Counted from the stretch's first letter, positions 35,301-48,589 are shown. The stretch is DNA of 64,000 bases from Acanthosoma haemorrhoidale (GCA_930367205.1 OV884009.1:88991189-89055188); one strand, 5' to 3'. Made by a program: numbers and translations. The notes: generated by a model from the sequence alone, not told the origin.

Positions 35301-37650
35301 ATTTAGGAGGGTTTGGCACTTTCCCTGACTTCTAGCATATTGGAGCCAAGTTCTTCTTCGATAGCTTTTTCCCATTTTTGTCTGTCCCTGCGAAATTGAA
35401 TATCTTCATATGTTAAAGGAACATCCATTCCTGATTGAACAAGAAATACAAATAAAGTTTCTTCTTCCACTTCTTCACCTTTATTCAAATCTGTAACATA
35501 GTCTGATTTCCTTCAAATTCTTCTTTCTGAAGTTTTCCCTAATTCCTGGTTTCTTAGATCATTTTTTTTGTTGAATTTCATCTACATTTTCATATTTGCC
35601 TTCTTCAATATCATTTATAACCTTTTCACCCAATGATTCATCTTTAACATCTTGAAAGATGATAGATAGCATTTCGGACCGATATATGCAAAAGACTATT
35701 ATTTCCTGATTTATGCTCTTCAAAAAGCAACGTTTAAGCGCAATACTCCCCAAAACTCGAAGATTATATAAATTTTTTTTTATGGTTCCCTAGGGGTCTT
35801 TTCACAAGACTTAATAAGGCTTCTATTTTTTAAGTAGGGTGAACAAAGAATTTCCAACCCCACATTTCTTTTGGTTACTCTAATTCAATTAACAAGGTTC
35901 ACACCTTATCTACTATAGTTCTATTTAATTTTTCAGATACAGGATTCATTTCAGGATTGTAAGGAACTGTATACTTACTTTTGATTCCCTTGGTGAAGGA
36001 AAAAATTTTCATTTTATTACTCACATACTACCCTTCATTGTCTGGTCTAATTTTCAACAATTTACTAGAAAAATGATTTGCAGCATAATTACAATTATCA
36101 ATAAATTTTTCATAAACCTCAGACTTATTTCTTAAGAGATAAACCATAACAAAATGGTGAAAATCGTCAGTAAATGTTACACAGTACTCATATTGGTCCC
36201 ATGCTACAGGCGTGATTAACCCATACTCATTATTATGAATGAGCTCCACAGGTTAATCATATTTCAGTCTTTTACCATTAAAAGGTTGTCTAGACATTTC
36301 TCCTAAAATACAATTTTCACAATTATAGTTTTCAAATTGAATATCGTTCCTTTATCTATACCATCAACCAAAATTTCCTTTACTAAAGTTCTATATTTTT
36401 GTAATCCAAATTGCCTAATTTTCGGTGTCATAAACCGAATTCACCATTACCACCACAAATCTTTAAATAATTGCCATAGAAAACATTAGACTTATCAACC
36501 TTCATTTTAACAACATACAGTGAACCGTCTTTTCCTCAGGAAAAAATTAACCTATTATGTATTTAAAAAGGCCTTGCTTACACTGATTATTATAAAAAAA
36601 ATATTTTGAAACCGACCTGTTCTAATTTTGATACAGACAATAAATTCTTTCTAACCTCTGGAGCATGATAAAAATTTTTAGTACATTTAACAATATTACC
36701 CTTTATATAAATATTTGTATTTATATTTCCAACTCCAGCAGCTTCTAGGATAACGTCATTTTTAGCAGCACTTATTTGCTTCGGGGTTTTCAATTTTCAA
36801 CACGAAATGATCCAAAAAGCCCGGAATCTACACACCTCACAAAATCGCTATTCCTTTTAGACTTCACGTTTCCATTTGAGAAAAATGCCACTCTGGTTTT
36901 ATTTTTCGCAGCATAGAAATTTGTTCCTCAAGTTGAATTCTGGCCTCGTCTATTTTACTCCCAAAATCGTCTACCTCTGTCCGAATTGAATTTTTCACTT
37001 TGACAACTTCTTCTTCCCGAACTACTTCCTGGTTGCACTGAAGTGTTTCTACCCTGAAACTTTTTATGCCCGGGTTCACCACAGCCATAAAGAATGAATA
37101 CATCTGTCATCACTTTCACCAGGTCTTTTTCTCAATTAATACGTTTTTCCTCCTCACCCAAAAGACGGATCTTCAAAAAACCCAATTTCAGATCTTCCAT
37201 TGTTTCTAATGACTTGATAATGTTCTCATAAGTTTTCGGCATTGATATTAATAAGTAGTTAAGTTTTTACTCTTCACTCAATTCACTATCTGCGAGTTTT
37301 ACTTGTGAAAATAGCGTTTCCATACTCACGAAATAGTAATCGCCTTCGCAAAAATAACTTCGATTTCGGTAGGCCTTTCTTTAAATTCTTCTCTAGATTT
37401 TACATCATATCAAAGGCTGATTTTTGCTATTTTAATACTTCTAATGGCTATCAGCAGTGAGTGGCACCTATAATAATGGCCTGTGCCTTCCTTGGCTTCC
37501 AATGATTTCTTGGTTTCATCAGTAGAAAATTATTTTTTCTCTTCTTTTTTTAGCTTCTAGAATACCGCAACCTCGCAAGATACATTTTAAATGGAACGTA
37601 CAAGCACTGTAATTTCCTCCCGTAAAAAGGCACAAGTTTTTATTTTTCCC
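35300..37650 (-). pseudogene. Ty1/Copia retrotransposon relic, minus strand
   Basis: In coding order: a coiled, charged gag-like segment (37103-36864); the protease/pre-integrase junction, with VGNINTNIYIKG and HAPEVRKNLLSVSKLEQVGF (36793-36590), typical of Copia; and the integrase core with TFTDDFHHFVMVYLLRNKSE and a later RPDN (36249-36028). A further NPVSEKLNRT segment follows near 35930. Then comes the linker before RT, GMDVPLTYEDI..R.DRQKWEKA (35488-35303). RT and RNase H are missing and the sequence stops at the LINE-related fragment at about 35300. Many stops and shifts are present. Confidence 0.72.
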
Positions 37651-38039
37651 GAGACATTAACCTGTTAATGATTTATGGGAATAAAACTTAGAGAGCACTA
37701 TTTAATTTAACCAGCAAATTTCTACATTACAAGATAATAATGGGGAGAGGTGCATTGTCAAAGCGAAACTTAACGTCTTAGCTATGTGTTAACCTTGTTT
37801 TAGTATAAACTTTAAATCAATAATTTGATAATTATACATGAATAGGTACCGAATAAGAAAAAAAATATTTTATATGTCCAAAGATAAGTAACTAACAAAC
37901 GATTCAAACTACTTCTTGGCCATATGAGCAATCGTTCTAAAATAACAATAGAAAACACGAGACTGATCTTCACAACATTACTCCAACCTACCTGGTCCTA
38001 CAACTGGTCTACGGAATAAAATCTGTGGGAGTGCCAAGC

Positions 38040-39115
38040 GCTCCAATATTCTTCGCACCCAGTCCCTGCAATCCAGAATCCTCTGCAATATAGGCAATTC
38101 TCGCAATATCCCATTCATTTAAGATCTAGCCACCGCCCGCTACCAGAACTTCCATTCCTGCCTCCCTGGCCACCCTAATCCGTAGACTTATTCTCTATAT
38201 TCCCATCTCATCACAGAACAATGCCTAAGGAAATCGCCTCGTGACCATCTTTAAACCAACTAGCATAAAGGTTATATTAAGCTTCACGCAGTGGTGATTA
38301 CTAAAGTGACAAGTGAAGACGTATAAACTGAAGTTCTAATAACTGCTCAAAATACTGTGAATTGATTACTTGTAAAAATTCCAATTAAGATATTTAATAA
38401 AAATAAAAAAAATCTTGAATTAAACAAACACAGCCGTACCAGCACTTGGGAATTACCAGCTTTACTTCTGAAAATCTATAGATTCGATCTTCGAACTAAA
38501 TTCATTTCCCTAGGCCCTGACAAAATTCTTGCTGATTACATTAAATCAACTGAACCAGTCATTTTCCAAGATACCCTGTATATATACGAATACTCCCTCG
38601 TCACTGCCTCCCAACCAGATATCTAGAAAACAACGAAAATGATTCCCATTCCCAAAAGGTCTAAACCCGTTGTTCCATCCGATTATCGCTTAATATCTAT
38701 TTGATGAGCCCCCCGAAGCCCCTTGAACTCTATGTCCAGTCACGACTCTCCACCTACAGGTATCTTCATTCAAGAAATATCCTTGATTCTCTCCAATCTG
38801 GCATCCGTCCTCTTCATTTCATACAGATCGCTCTACTAAAAATAAGTCATGACATTAAACTTGCTATATACGACAGAAAAGTAACTAAACTTATCCTCTT
38901 TGACTTCTGTAAAGCATTCGAGATAGTAGACTATACATAAATAACCTCCTTGTCACTAAACTTCCTTTCTCCCTTTCCAAAAGCTCCTTAAACTGGTTTA
39001 AATCATTCCACTCAGACCGTAATGAGTCCTTACATATCAACTTCTGAAAGATGTATAACAAGGTTCATCTTTAGAGTAGACCTAGTCACGATATGAAAAC
39101 CTCTTTAGATAGATA
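38040..39115 (+). pseudogene. LINE 5'/RT N-terminal fragment, plus strand
   Basis: About 38640 has KTTKMIPIPKRSKPVVPSDY followed by R-L-I-S-I, the entry motif of non-LTR RTs (K-x-G-x-x-x-x-x-x-N-Y-R-P-I-S). Then come LELYVQSRLSTY, a QSGIRPLHFIQIALLKI block, and KLILFDFCKAFEIVDYT with the block A Asp. It is consistent with the family at 25680-28760. Stops are present and the sequence ends near 39115, before the Y-A-D-D region. Confidence 0.65.
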
Positions 39116-39399
39116 GATCAGGAGATCTATGATAGGTTTCTTAACTCTGTGATGGTGGTGCGTAACGAGGAGTACGTTGTACGTTGTGTCATATTACGTG
39201 TTGGAGTTTCATTCTAATCTGCATCAGATGGGTCCAACGTGTCTAACGTAAATGACAGACGTGTAGTTAGGTATTAATTTGAATGTATTGGTTCAGTCTG
39301 ATCGCGAGAGGTATTTAATTGGACCGGTTCCATTCAGGGCTGATCTGCCAATCGCAACCTTACCATATACTTAAGGCTGCTTCCCGATGTCATTTTCTG

Positions 39400-40170
39400 G
39401 CCTTCTTGATACTTCGTATAAAGTCTATCGACTCGGTATGATCAAAAGTCTTTATAATTCTTATTGACAACTATTGGGTCACATTTCAATGCTTCATGTG
39501 AACAATGCATGAACCCAAACCACAGAAGGACATTGATGTAATTGAAATAGCAGATAGCCCAATTACGACTTTCGAACTTCTGACCATCTAATCAACTGCT
39601 TTTAAAAGTTGAGACTTTAATTTCGTTTCTGGCGCAGTAAGAGTCGGAGAGAAAGGCCCTCATTGATGCACTCACTCCCTGCTGCATTTCAATGTCAAGT
39701 TCTTTTGATTTCAGAAACATCTTTATTTTATTGTGCCACTATATTTTTTGCAAATCGCTGGCTACTCCTCTAGCTTTTATGAATTCCAAACTGCGGGGAC
39801 AATCTACATTATTGAAAGCACCAGTGACATTGATAAAAAAAAAAACGGGAATTTTTTTTATTCATTTTTGCATCCTTTAACATAACAACAATGATTCTCG
39901 AGTTTGGGTGATATCCTTGAAATCATTTTACAAATCCTCTTTGTGAAGAATGGAAGGTAATTTGACGCCTTAGTTCTACACCCAACGCTTCTCAAAAATG
40001 ATGGAGTTGATAGCTCTTCAAGATTTTAATTCTCCAATTCCAATGTTTAGCAATTTCTCAATCATAGTTTTAAGTGGGATTTTCAGCCTTAATAGTTTAG
40101 CAGAGTGCCCCGTCTGGTACTGAAGACGTGGATTTGATAGGTTTTGGATTATTGAAAATAAATAATTTAG
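39400..40170 (-). pseudogene. Non-LTR RT relic, minus strand (tentative)
   Basis: Minus-strand frames include VTGAFNNVDCPRSLEFIKAR (about 39830-39770), resembling the D-x-x-G-A-F-D-N-V RT block A of R1/LOA-type elements, preceded by YQTGHSAK like the F-R-x-G-x-S motif. Several frame changes are needed. It is separate from the LINE ending at 39115. Confidence 0.4.
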
Positions 40171-40573
40171 TTCGTGAACGAAAAATATAGAAAAGTAACG
40201 AGGTAACTGATTTTTAGATCAAACAGGAGTAATTAATTATAATTAGTTTTCCACAGTTAGGAAAATATAATGTAATCTTTTTCTAGGTCAGGAATGGCTT
40301 TATTTATTGGTTTCAAATCATCTTATTTAATCTATCGATTTTTATTTTATCGTCTTAGTGAAAGTTAAAGATACCGAACGCTTCCTATCGATAGGTCACA
40401 ATTTTTGTGTTACCTCAGTTGGCCGTTAACTGGTCACAACATGCAATTGAGATCTGTTCGTCTCGTGTCAATGTCTCTATGTTTAGTTTCGTACTAAATT
40501 GGATTTACTTATTTCGTTAATATTTACTTATTTATTGTAACTATTAGTTTTAATTTTTATAAGTGACACGACA

Positions 40574-40631
40574 ATGGAAGATGTGAATTATATCAAGCCT
40601 GGTATCAGCATTCAAATTAGACGTACTAATG
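40574..40631 (+). CDS. First coding exon of a probable kinesin-13 (KIF2/Klp10A-like)
   Basis: ATG 40574 begins MEDVNYIKPGISIQIRRTNG and is followed by a perfect GTAAGT donor at 40632 in phase 1. Kinesin-13 proteins (microtubule depolymerases) start with a short segment of the form h-x-P/V-G-x-x-I/V-K-I-x-R-S/T-D/N-G, followed by R-I/V-H. An intron after this Gly in phase 1 would fit. Only 19 codons are available, so this rests on a short match. No downstream exon (for example an E-W-x-E-x-G-E-T-K-G-K-E segment) was found before 64000. Upstream bases 40440-40573 would be the 5' UTR and promoter. Confidence 0.5.
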
Positions 40632-43600
40632 GTAAGTGTTCAAACTGTATTTATAATAGTTACTATTATTTTTAATTTGTTTAAATCTTTTAAGAGCATA
40701 TAGCCTATTTATTTTGTGCACTAAGTATCTTTTATTGAGTAGTTTATTCGCCTTACTGCTTTGTATATAGTGTTTATAAGTGAATATTTGTTGACATTCA
40801 GTTAATCTTGAATCATTTTTTGTTTGAATATTGTTTTTTTTAATGCTTGGTACCATAGAAGGGATGGTATCTGTTACAAATTAAATTATATTGTGAATAG
40901 ATAAATTATGATGTAGTTATCTACAACTTCCCTTGATAGGAATATTATGTTTGAAATAAACTGAAAAATGAACAAAAAAGATATTTCCTCACTAAGAAAT
41001 CTTCATTAAAAAATAAAGTTTGAACTAAAATGTTTTTAAAATCATATTTATTTTTTGTTATAAATATTTTATTCATGTTATAAATCATATTAAATTCCTA
41101 TTGATAATTACTATAAGTAGTGGGATCAATAGTCACTAATAAAAGTGACAATATCAAATTACATTAATTAAATGTTATACTATCACCAACATATGACTAT
41201 TTTCTTCCTATTCAAAATAATGTTATAAACATGTTAAATGGAACTGTTAATAATTGAGTTTTGTTAAAAAATATTCTTAGTCATTGTGATAAACAGTGTG
41301 TTACTATGGAAACTGGGACTTGTTTTTATTTAATAATCATCGGGTACACAGATTTTATTTTCTATTGGTGGATTAAGCTGTGCAATATTGTATTTATTAA
41401 ACATTGATATATTAATTGTATTGCATTATTATGCAGTTTTAAGTTTTAATAAAATTCTTAACAAATATGTTCCTTAGTTAGAGAAATACATTTATAACCT
41501 ATCCCAATGTTTTTTTTTTTGTTTTTTTTTTAAATATTTACATCATTAATTTCTAATGACATACAGCTTTAAATTTTCTATAGGTATAATAATTATATTA
41601 TGCGTTTGCATACACTCCTAATATCATTGAAATATTTGTGATTCGTTTTTAAAAATTAAAATTTTCTGTAATCTGAACGAGCTGATGAAGAATTTCACTC
41701 ATTAATGTGTTCACTACTAAAAATTTGTTTATCTCAAAAGGTTTTATTTTACAGTAAATTAATAGATGATTGAAATTATTAAATAAAAACGTTTTTGTAA
41801 CATTAATTTTAATTTTTAATTTATCGATTATCAAAATTTCAGAAATGAGAACATGGTACTGTGATTATTTCTAAGTTTTATGGAGATAACCTCAAAATTA
41901 TCCTTTTGCAGACATCTAAATATTTTTGAAAAGGGCAGAGCTCTCTTTTGACAGGCAAATCCCAGAAGGATGTATGAAAAAAATACAGGGTTCATGAATG
42001 TAGAATACGTTTTATGGGAGGAAAGCCATCATGAATAGAATTGTCAAATGACAAAGATGACACCTGACAAGGACCTTAATTAGGTTTCAGTTGTCAGTGA
42101 GCATCCAGAGGGTGTGTTTCATATATTAAAATTTATATATTTTTTTAGATCAGAATGATTGAAATAAACTGGTCGTCAAATCAATAATAAATGTGTGTGT
42201 GTGTCGAATTTATGTCAACGATTTAATGATCTGTTATACAATACAATGAAAATTTTGTTTTATTTTTCATAATTTTCAATATTATTCCAATCACACTGCA
42301 TATAAAATTTAAAAAATGAAAAGTGTTCTACGCATTTTGTTTTTATATCAAACAATTTATTTTCCCCCTTTTTTTTTTAATCTCATTAATTTTATTTTAT
42401 GTCTACACTTTATTTTATTATTATTATTTTCTAATTTAGATTATATTTAATTAATGTTATGTACTAATCTCTCATATTTTAAAATAATATGTTTTAAAAA
42501 CAGGTATTGGTATTACTTATTTATCAGTATAATGTGAGGCGGTCAGAATAAAAGTAGTGTTAAAAGTCCAGGTTAGTTTCTTATTTTAAAACCTTATAAA
42601 TTGGACACTGGCACTAACTAACTGTTATTAAACTGTATTCATTAAAAAAAAAAATTTGTATATTATTTAGATATATCCCATGAATATGTTATGTCATTCA
42701 CTAAACATTACTAAGAGATTTAAACATTGGACTTTTATTCTGTTTGCTCTGAACACCTCAATGTAAAACTTTGAACCCTGCCCTATGCTTAATGTAAACA
42801 TTTGTAAAGTTTACTTTTGGTATCAATGCTTTCGAAATCTGATTTTATTCTGAAATAAATTAAATTTTTGATATTTCTAATTATAATTAGGATAAAGTAA
42901 TAATGGGTAAAATAAAACAATATTACTATTAAACTGGAATGATATGGACTAAAACAGATACTAATTCATTAAGCAGTGTGTAAAATAGAAACATGGATAC
43001 TTATTCATTATTGAGTCATCCCTGCCATGGGTTCCATTATTTGTTATTGCATTGTAACTGTTTAGTGTTGTTAGCATAACTATCTGGGAATTGTTTTGTG
43101 AATATTAATTAAATATACATGCAAGTTTTTATCAATATTGAAACAAATGAGTGAATGTATCAGAAGTTTACTCCATCTGAGTAATTTGTCTGAGTCACAT
43201 GGACTTTGTAGTACTAATGCAGTAAAAAGTGCATCTGATTATGACAGCATACCTGCATTGTTTAGTACCCATTTTTAAAACGAAAATTGATTGTTCTGCT
43301 TCGTATTGTATAAAAATTGGTTTGCTTACTAGCTAACTTAAAAGACGTTCCCCACAACTATAATATTCTGAAATATATTAAATAATAGAGCCAGCAGAGG
43401 CAATGATGACTCAATAATAAATTAATTATTCATGAAAAGAAATATAACTTATTTTATTGTTTCTAATATAATATTATTTCTATCAGCTAGGCCATTTTGT
43501 GTGTTTATTTTTGTTATTCTAAGGGGACTACATATCAGAACAAAGATATATTTTCAATTTCAATGAATAACAAAACAATTTTATCTATATATGAGATGCT

Positions 43601-43660
43601 TATTTTGCAACGTAAACAAACAATTTTTTTTTTTAATATTTGACAATAATTATTTTCTAT
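40632..43660 (+). other. Intron 1 of the kinesin-13-like gene (inferred)
   Basis: Very AT-rich, with homopolymer runs and a short (GT)n at about 42193-42202. No exon or transposon recognised. Confidence 0.35.
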
Positions 43661-43671
43661 AAAATGTTGCA

Positions 43672-43905
43672 GAAACCCGGGTTCAATTGCCAGCTAACCC
43701 AAGAAATTTTTCTTTGGGAGGTGGGGGGGTGGTGAGGTTAGAGTTGATTTAGTCTGTGAAGATATATGTGTAGTTATTTGAAGAAAGAAGTTGTGAATTT
43801 GGTTATGAAAACCATATTCTAGGTTAAGATTTAACACCTCAGTGGCATCTACCAACGTTTAGTCAACCTTTGGGGCTACGGATTTATTTTCTGTCTATTT
43901 GGTTT
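43672..43905 (+). mobile_element. tRNA-derived SINE, plus strand
   Basis: ACCCGGGTTCAATTGCC holds a pol III B-box-like sequence (GGTTCAATTGCC). It is followed by AAGAAATTTTTCTTTGGG, then AACACCTCAGTGGCATCTAC and ACGGATTTATTTTCT. The last two segments match the minus-strand SINE at 800-1075, giving a two-copy definition of the family. Confidence 0.55.
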
Positions 43906-44469
43906 GAACATCCCTTTAGTTTTTTGTTATGGGTTAGAGGGTATCTGATGTGAATAGATCAACTCTTAAACAAATACTTAGTGAAGAAGCACTTATGTCT
44001 TTAACTAGTACTTACTTACCTTCCACTGGCTGTAACAGCCAGCTGGTTTCAAATTGCTGTGGAAAAATATTGCATAACCCCAAAAATTTTCAAGTAGAAT
44101 GTTACTTCTACTTCTTTATTTTTCCTGTGAAATATGTGAACTAATTTATTCATTAGTTCTCAACATAGACGATTTTTTTAAGGGTTTTTGTTGTTACCAT
44201 TGACACAAATGTGAACTTGCAAACATAACTATTGCAGGTTTTCTGGAGAGCCAAACATCAGTTACATTTTGGATTACAAAATCGGTTCGTTTGACGTTTT
44301 TCTTTGTTCTAGGTCTGATGTTACCACTTTTTAACGTATTTTCAAAATGCATACCGAAATTTCGTGGAAAAAAATCGCGATTTTTCTTGTTCATAAGTTT
44401 GGATTTGTACTGACGATATGAGATGACTACAAAAAAAACCAACAGCAAGATATTGCAATAAAAAACATA

Positions 44470-45150
44470 ATTGAGTATAGATGAAACAAAAAATAAGAGA
44501 ACAAGAATTATTACTAGGGGAAAAAGAGTGTGAATGGTTGCTGTGATGAATGGAAAATAAATAAATAAACAGAATAATAATTATAAATTGTTAGATTGGA
44601 GGGAGATAAGAAACTGTTGAAGTTTAAATTTAATGATTGTAGAGTTATATCGATGGGAATAGAGTTCCAAAGGTTAGTGTCTCGGATAAAAAAAGCACGG
44701 TCCAAGAAAGCAGATGTGTGAAAAATACAGATTAGAAGGATGCGATCTAGTATTATGTGATTTGATTGCTGAATTGAATTGGAGGAGATCGTGAAGGTAA
44801 GGAGGCTTTTTAATCATGATATTACTGAAGAGGAGGGATCCAAGGAAGTATAGGCGATTGGCAGAAGAGCTCAGCAATCCCAACCATGAGTAGTGGTGTG
44901 AAAAGTACCAGTCTCTGGGGATCCTGAGAATAAATCTAAGAAAACAATTGATCAGTCACTTTAACGCAGCCTCGAGATCCTCAGGCAGGCAACCATATAC
45001 CAAATAACAGTATTCAAAATGGGGGAAGACAATAGAGAAAACCAGGAGTTGGCGTGTATGTAATGGGAGGTGATGTCAGATGGGATCGATTGGATCAGAG
45101 GGTGATTTGGGAAATTTGTTCTTTCCAGGATAGAGTTTGGAAATGACCAA
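44470..45150 (-). mobile_element. LINE 3' fragment (same family as 7960 and 25680), minus strand
   Basis: From 45150 downward: NLGLVISKLYPGKNKF, LPLHTRQLLVFSIVFPHFEY, LINCFLRFILRIP, KKPPYLHDLLQFN, IKSHNTRSHPSNLYF, WNSIPIDI. It ends with a 3' UTR that shares TTATTTTCCATTCATC with the 7960 copy. Shifts and stops throughout. Confidence 0.72.
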
Positions 45151-47630
45151 ACCTAGATTTTTTACTAGGTGCCCTTTTAGCTTAGCAAAGTTGCTGTCTA
45201 AGGAGTATAAGATGATTAGAGTTGACTCCTGCAAATACAGAATTTGTCAAAAGCCAGATGGAACCAACATAATCACAAGAGATCTTTTTCTTTCTTCTAT
45301 CTTTAACCCTATTATAGGTGATTACAGGAGACCAGGCTGGCCCAGCCCAGTATATATCATTGGCCTGGGGCTTTGGGGTCAATTTAAAATTATTACTTTA
45401 TTAGTTCTGTTAGTGGAGTATTGTGGTCCAATACCTTCCTCCTTTTCCACAGATGTCCTGCAGGTGAATTCTCGGGATTCCTGGGCTATGTGTATATTGT
45501 GTGGATGAGAGAATGAGTCTGATATAGTAGTTATTAAACTGTTTTAAGGTGAACCTAAAACACTTTATTACATTGTATTATTTGTTAAGAAGTTCATGCC
45601 TGCGGTGATGAATCTGGAGCTTCCTGGGTATAAATGAAGGTTATTTATCTCTCCCTTAAACACTTTTCTAGTCACAATATTTTCTACCCCCTTTAATAAT
45701 AATAATAACTATGTGTTAGCCTAGCCATACAGCAAATTTAATGAGTGACTATTATAAATAATCTATGCCTTGCCATTTGTTTAGAATTGTTGCTATGCCG
45801 TTATTGGTATTAAAATTACTACGCCTTTACGTTATGGACTAGAAGGATAGCTTTGTAAGTAAGGAAGAGTAAGTTTGTAACAATGCTTTAATTTGATAAA
45901 ATATGTGTGTATACATTCTTCAGATAAGTTTCTTTTAGGCCCTGGGGCTTTGGGAATATTTGGATAGGGAAACCAAATATGTTAGTGTATTTTTTGATTT
46001 GATGATCAATATTTACTAACAACACCACAATAAACGTTATTGTTAAAAGATAACAGAAATATCATATAGCTCTGCAAATGATTGATGTAATGAATTCACT
46101 GCAAAAAGTTAAACAGTAGATAAAAAAACCTTTAAGGTAGGTATTTTCTGGTTACTCTTTTTACATCCAGGACTTGGCAAAAAAACTGTGGAAGATGTGA
46201 TTTTGTTATTGACAACTACCTTTGATTTTGGCTAAAAGTACGTGAATGATAAAAAGACAAAATACCGTCATTGAAATTGCTCATATTTCTGAAGATTCAT
46301 TTTCTATTTAGCCTAATATGCTCTAGGGATCATCTTGTAACAAACTTAATATAGTCTCAAAGATATTTTAGGCTTAGTGATAATTTAATTTATTCAGAAA
46401 CCTTGTACAATTTGCAAATTTATTTGTTTTCCTAGTGATGGTCAAGATAAGGTAGCATTTGACTGTAGAACTACATAACAGGCAATGGACAAATAAATTA
46501 GTAAAAACCTTTAGACAGAAAATATGTATGTTATAAATATATATGTATGTTCAATAACAGTCGTAAAAATAAAAATTCAAGTCAACTAGATACACACCCC
46601 AGAATTAAGAGTTGCATAAAAAACTTTATTGACACTTTTAATGACTTTTAACAATAATAGTCCACAAAAGCCTCAACCCACAATACAAATTTTTAATCAG
46701 TACCTCAAGATTTTTAATTTGATATGCTACTTAATTTAATATAAAAATATTTATTTTTTAATTAGAAGTAGATGATTATTAATTGAGCTTTAATTTTTTT
46801 TTCATAATAATATCATCCCTCTGCATGATACTCAGTTTCTTAACACATTGTGAATACCCTTGTAATGACAGGTTTAACCTCTTAACATAATTGTAGCCCA
46901 CTTGAGCTCCAAACACATAATATTAATCAAGCCTCTAAAAAAAAAACACCGGTTAAGTTCAAGTTTAGGACATGATATTAATGTCTGTTTTAATGAATTC
47001 ATAATTGTAATTAAAAAACAATAGACATTACCTATTAATCAACACGTTAAGATCTTAAGTTTATACCATGCTCAAAATTATTGAAAATTTTTTTTGTAAT
47101 ATCAAGTAATTAATTAAGAAATGACATGCACTGAGGTTTTGTGGAGCTGACTAATAATTACCATGTCGTCTTTAAATCAAATGAGGCCTCCTTGTTTAAT
47201 TTCATGTGATTAGTATAACCAGATGACTGGCAAATACCAAAATTGATAGACTGATACACGGGGATATTAAGGGTTTCTGCTTTTGAAAAAAAACAATGAA
47301 ATCCTAAAAATGATTCATTAAATCTGAACTGTTATTGCACGAATATTCCACTTCTCGAAATATCCTAACTATCTTTTAGTTAAAAAAAATTACTGTATGT
47401 GTGCACAAAAAATAAACGCGAAATAATCTGTCCTGTTTCACCAAATTTTAAGCTATTTTAAGTCCACAGCTCAGAAGCCACTTAAGATTTTAAGTTTTGC
47501 TTAAGGGCACATTGAAGACGGTAACGCAAAATAAATTTCACTGTAAAAAAATAAAGTTTTTAGGAACCAATAGTGAAAATCGCGTATATAATGTTAAGAG
47601 CCGATTTCAATAGTTTTTTGTTCTATTTTA
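45150..47630. other. Unassigned AT-rich stretch
   Basis: The plus ORF at 45137-45508 ends near a C-x2-C (MCILCG) but has no convincing domain. No exon for the kinesin-like gene was recognised. Confidence 0.3.
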
Positions 47631-47633
47631 TTA

Positions 47634-48088
47634 GTTAACTTTCGTTCGATTTAAAAGTAAAAAAGGTAATAGAAATAACGAGATCAATAGTTAGTACAAG
47701 ACTGCTTTATTGGTAACTCTTAATCCTATATATATATATATATATATATACGGTATATATACGGGGATGGTTACATTCCGATGATTAGGGCTTAAGACTG
47801 TATACCGACAGTGCCCAGGCCTTACTCCCCCCGTCAGTTTTCGCACACCTCGTAAACTTAAAGTCCGACCTGAGTGTACAATCAGGTGGACCAGCATCAC
47901 ATCACTTAATCCCATGGAGGGCAAAGGCCAGCGCACCCAATATACAGGGTGTAATCCATTACATGTCTCTGTAAAGCTATAATAGTTCAATGTTCCGCGA
48001 GCTCGCTGGCTCAACACTACATTTGTTGTGAGATGTAATCTTTTCACACTATTAAACACACAAACAAACAAAACAATATATATATGTA
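47634..48088 (-). repeat. Diverged LTR copy A of the Gypsy element
   Basis: Begins GTTAAC and shares AAGACTGCTTTATT, GTACCGACAGTGCCCAGGCC, CCAGCGCACCCAATA and other blocks with the LTR at 48094. It carries a (TA)n expansion near 47730-47760 and many substitutions, so it is older than or independent of LTR B. It lies only a few bases from LTR B. The outer border is approximate. Confidence 0.65.
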
Positions 48089-48093
48089 TATAA

Positions 48094-48575
48094 GTTAACG
48101 TTTGTGAGAACTAAAACAATAAAAAGATCGAGAAAGAGGTAATAGAAATGAATAGGGCAAACGATAGTATAAGACTGCTTTATTCATAGCTCTTAATCCC
48201 ATACACATACACTCGGAATGTTTACATCCCGATGTTTTGGTATTAAGACCGCGTACCGACAGTGCCCAGGCCTTAACTCCCCCCGCCAGTTTACGCACAC
48301 TCCCTCGTAAAGTCCGACCCGAGAGTACAATCTGGTGGCTCGGGTTCTCAATGGCCAAGGCCAGCGCACCCAATACATATTCTATAATCCATCACAATAA
48401 TAATCACACATTTAAACAAGACAAAATAAAATAATAATACCTCCTATAAGATAATAATGCTATAAAAACTAAGAACAGAACTCTTTGTCTAAATGTCGCA
48501 TATATTAAAAATGTGACCTATAACAACACAATTACTTGCTTCGTGTCGGATCGAGGACACACCATTTTACTCACG
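48094..48575 (-). repeat. 3' LTR (copy B) of the minus-strand Gypsy element
   Basis: Starts GTTAACGTTTGTGAGAAC on the plus strand, the same as the LTR end next to the primer-binding site at 53380. It is followed on the coding side by a run of 13 C (G on the coding strand, about 48578-48590), which with neighbouring purines is the likely polypurine tract just after the pol stop. The right border is uncertain by some 15 bases. Confidence 0.7.
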
Positions 48576-48589
48576 ACCCCCCCCCCCCC

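Noticed and set aside
42190..42205. Short GT repeat as a regulatory element
   Set aside because: Too short and isolated to support more than a small microsatellite.
45137..45508. Functional gene with a zinc-binding MCILCG end
   Set aside because: A single C-x2-C and no other motif. It lies at the edge of a LINE relic and is probably repeat sequence.
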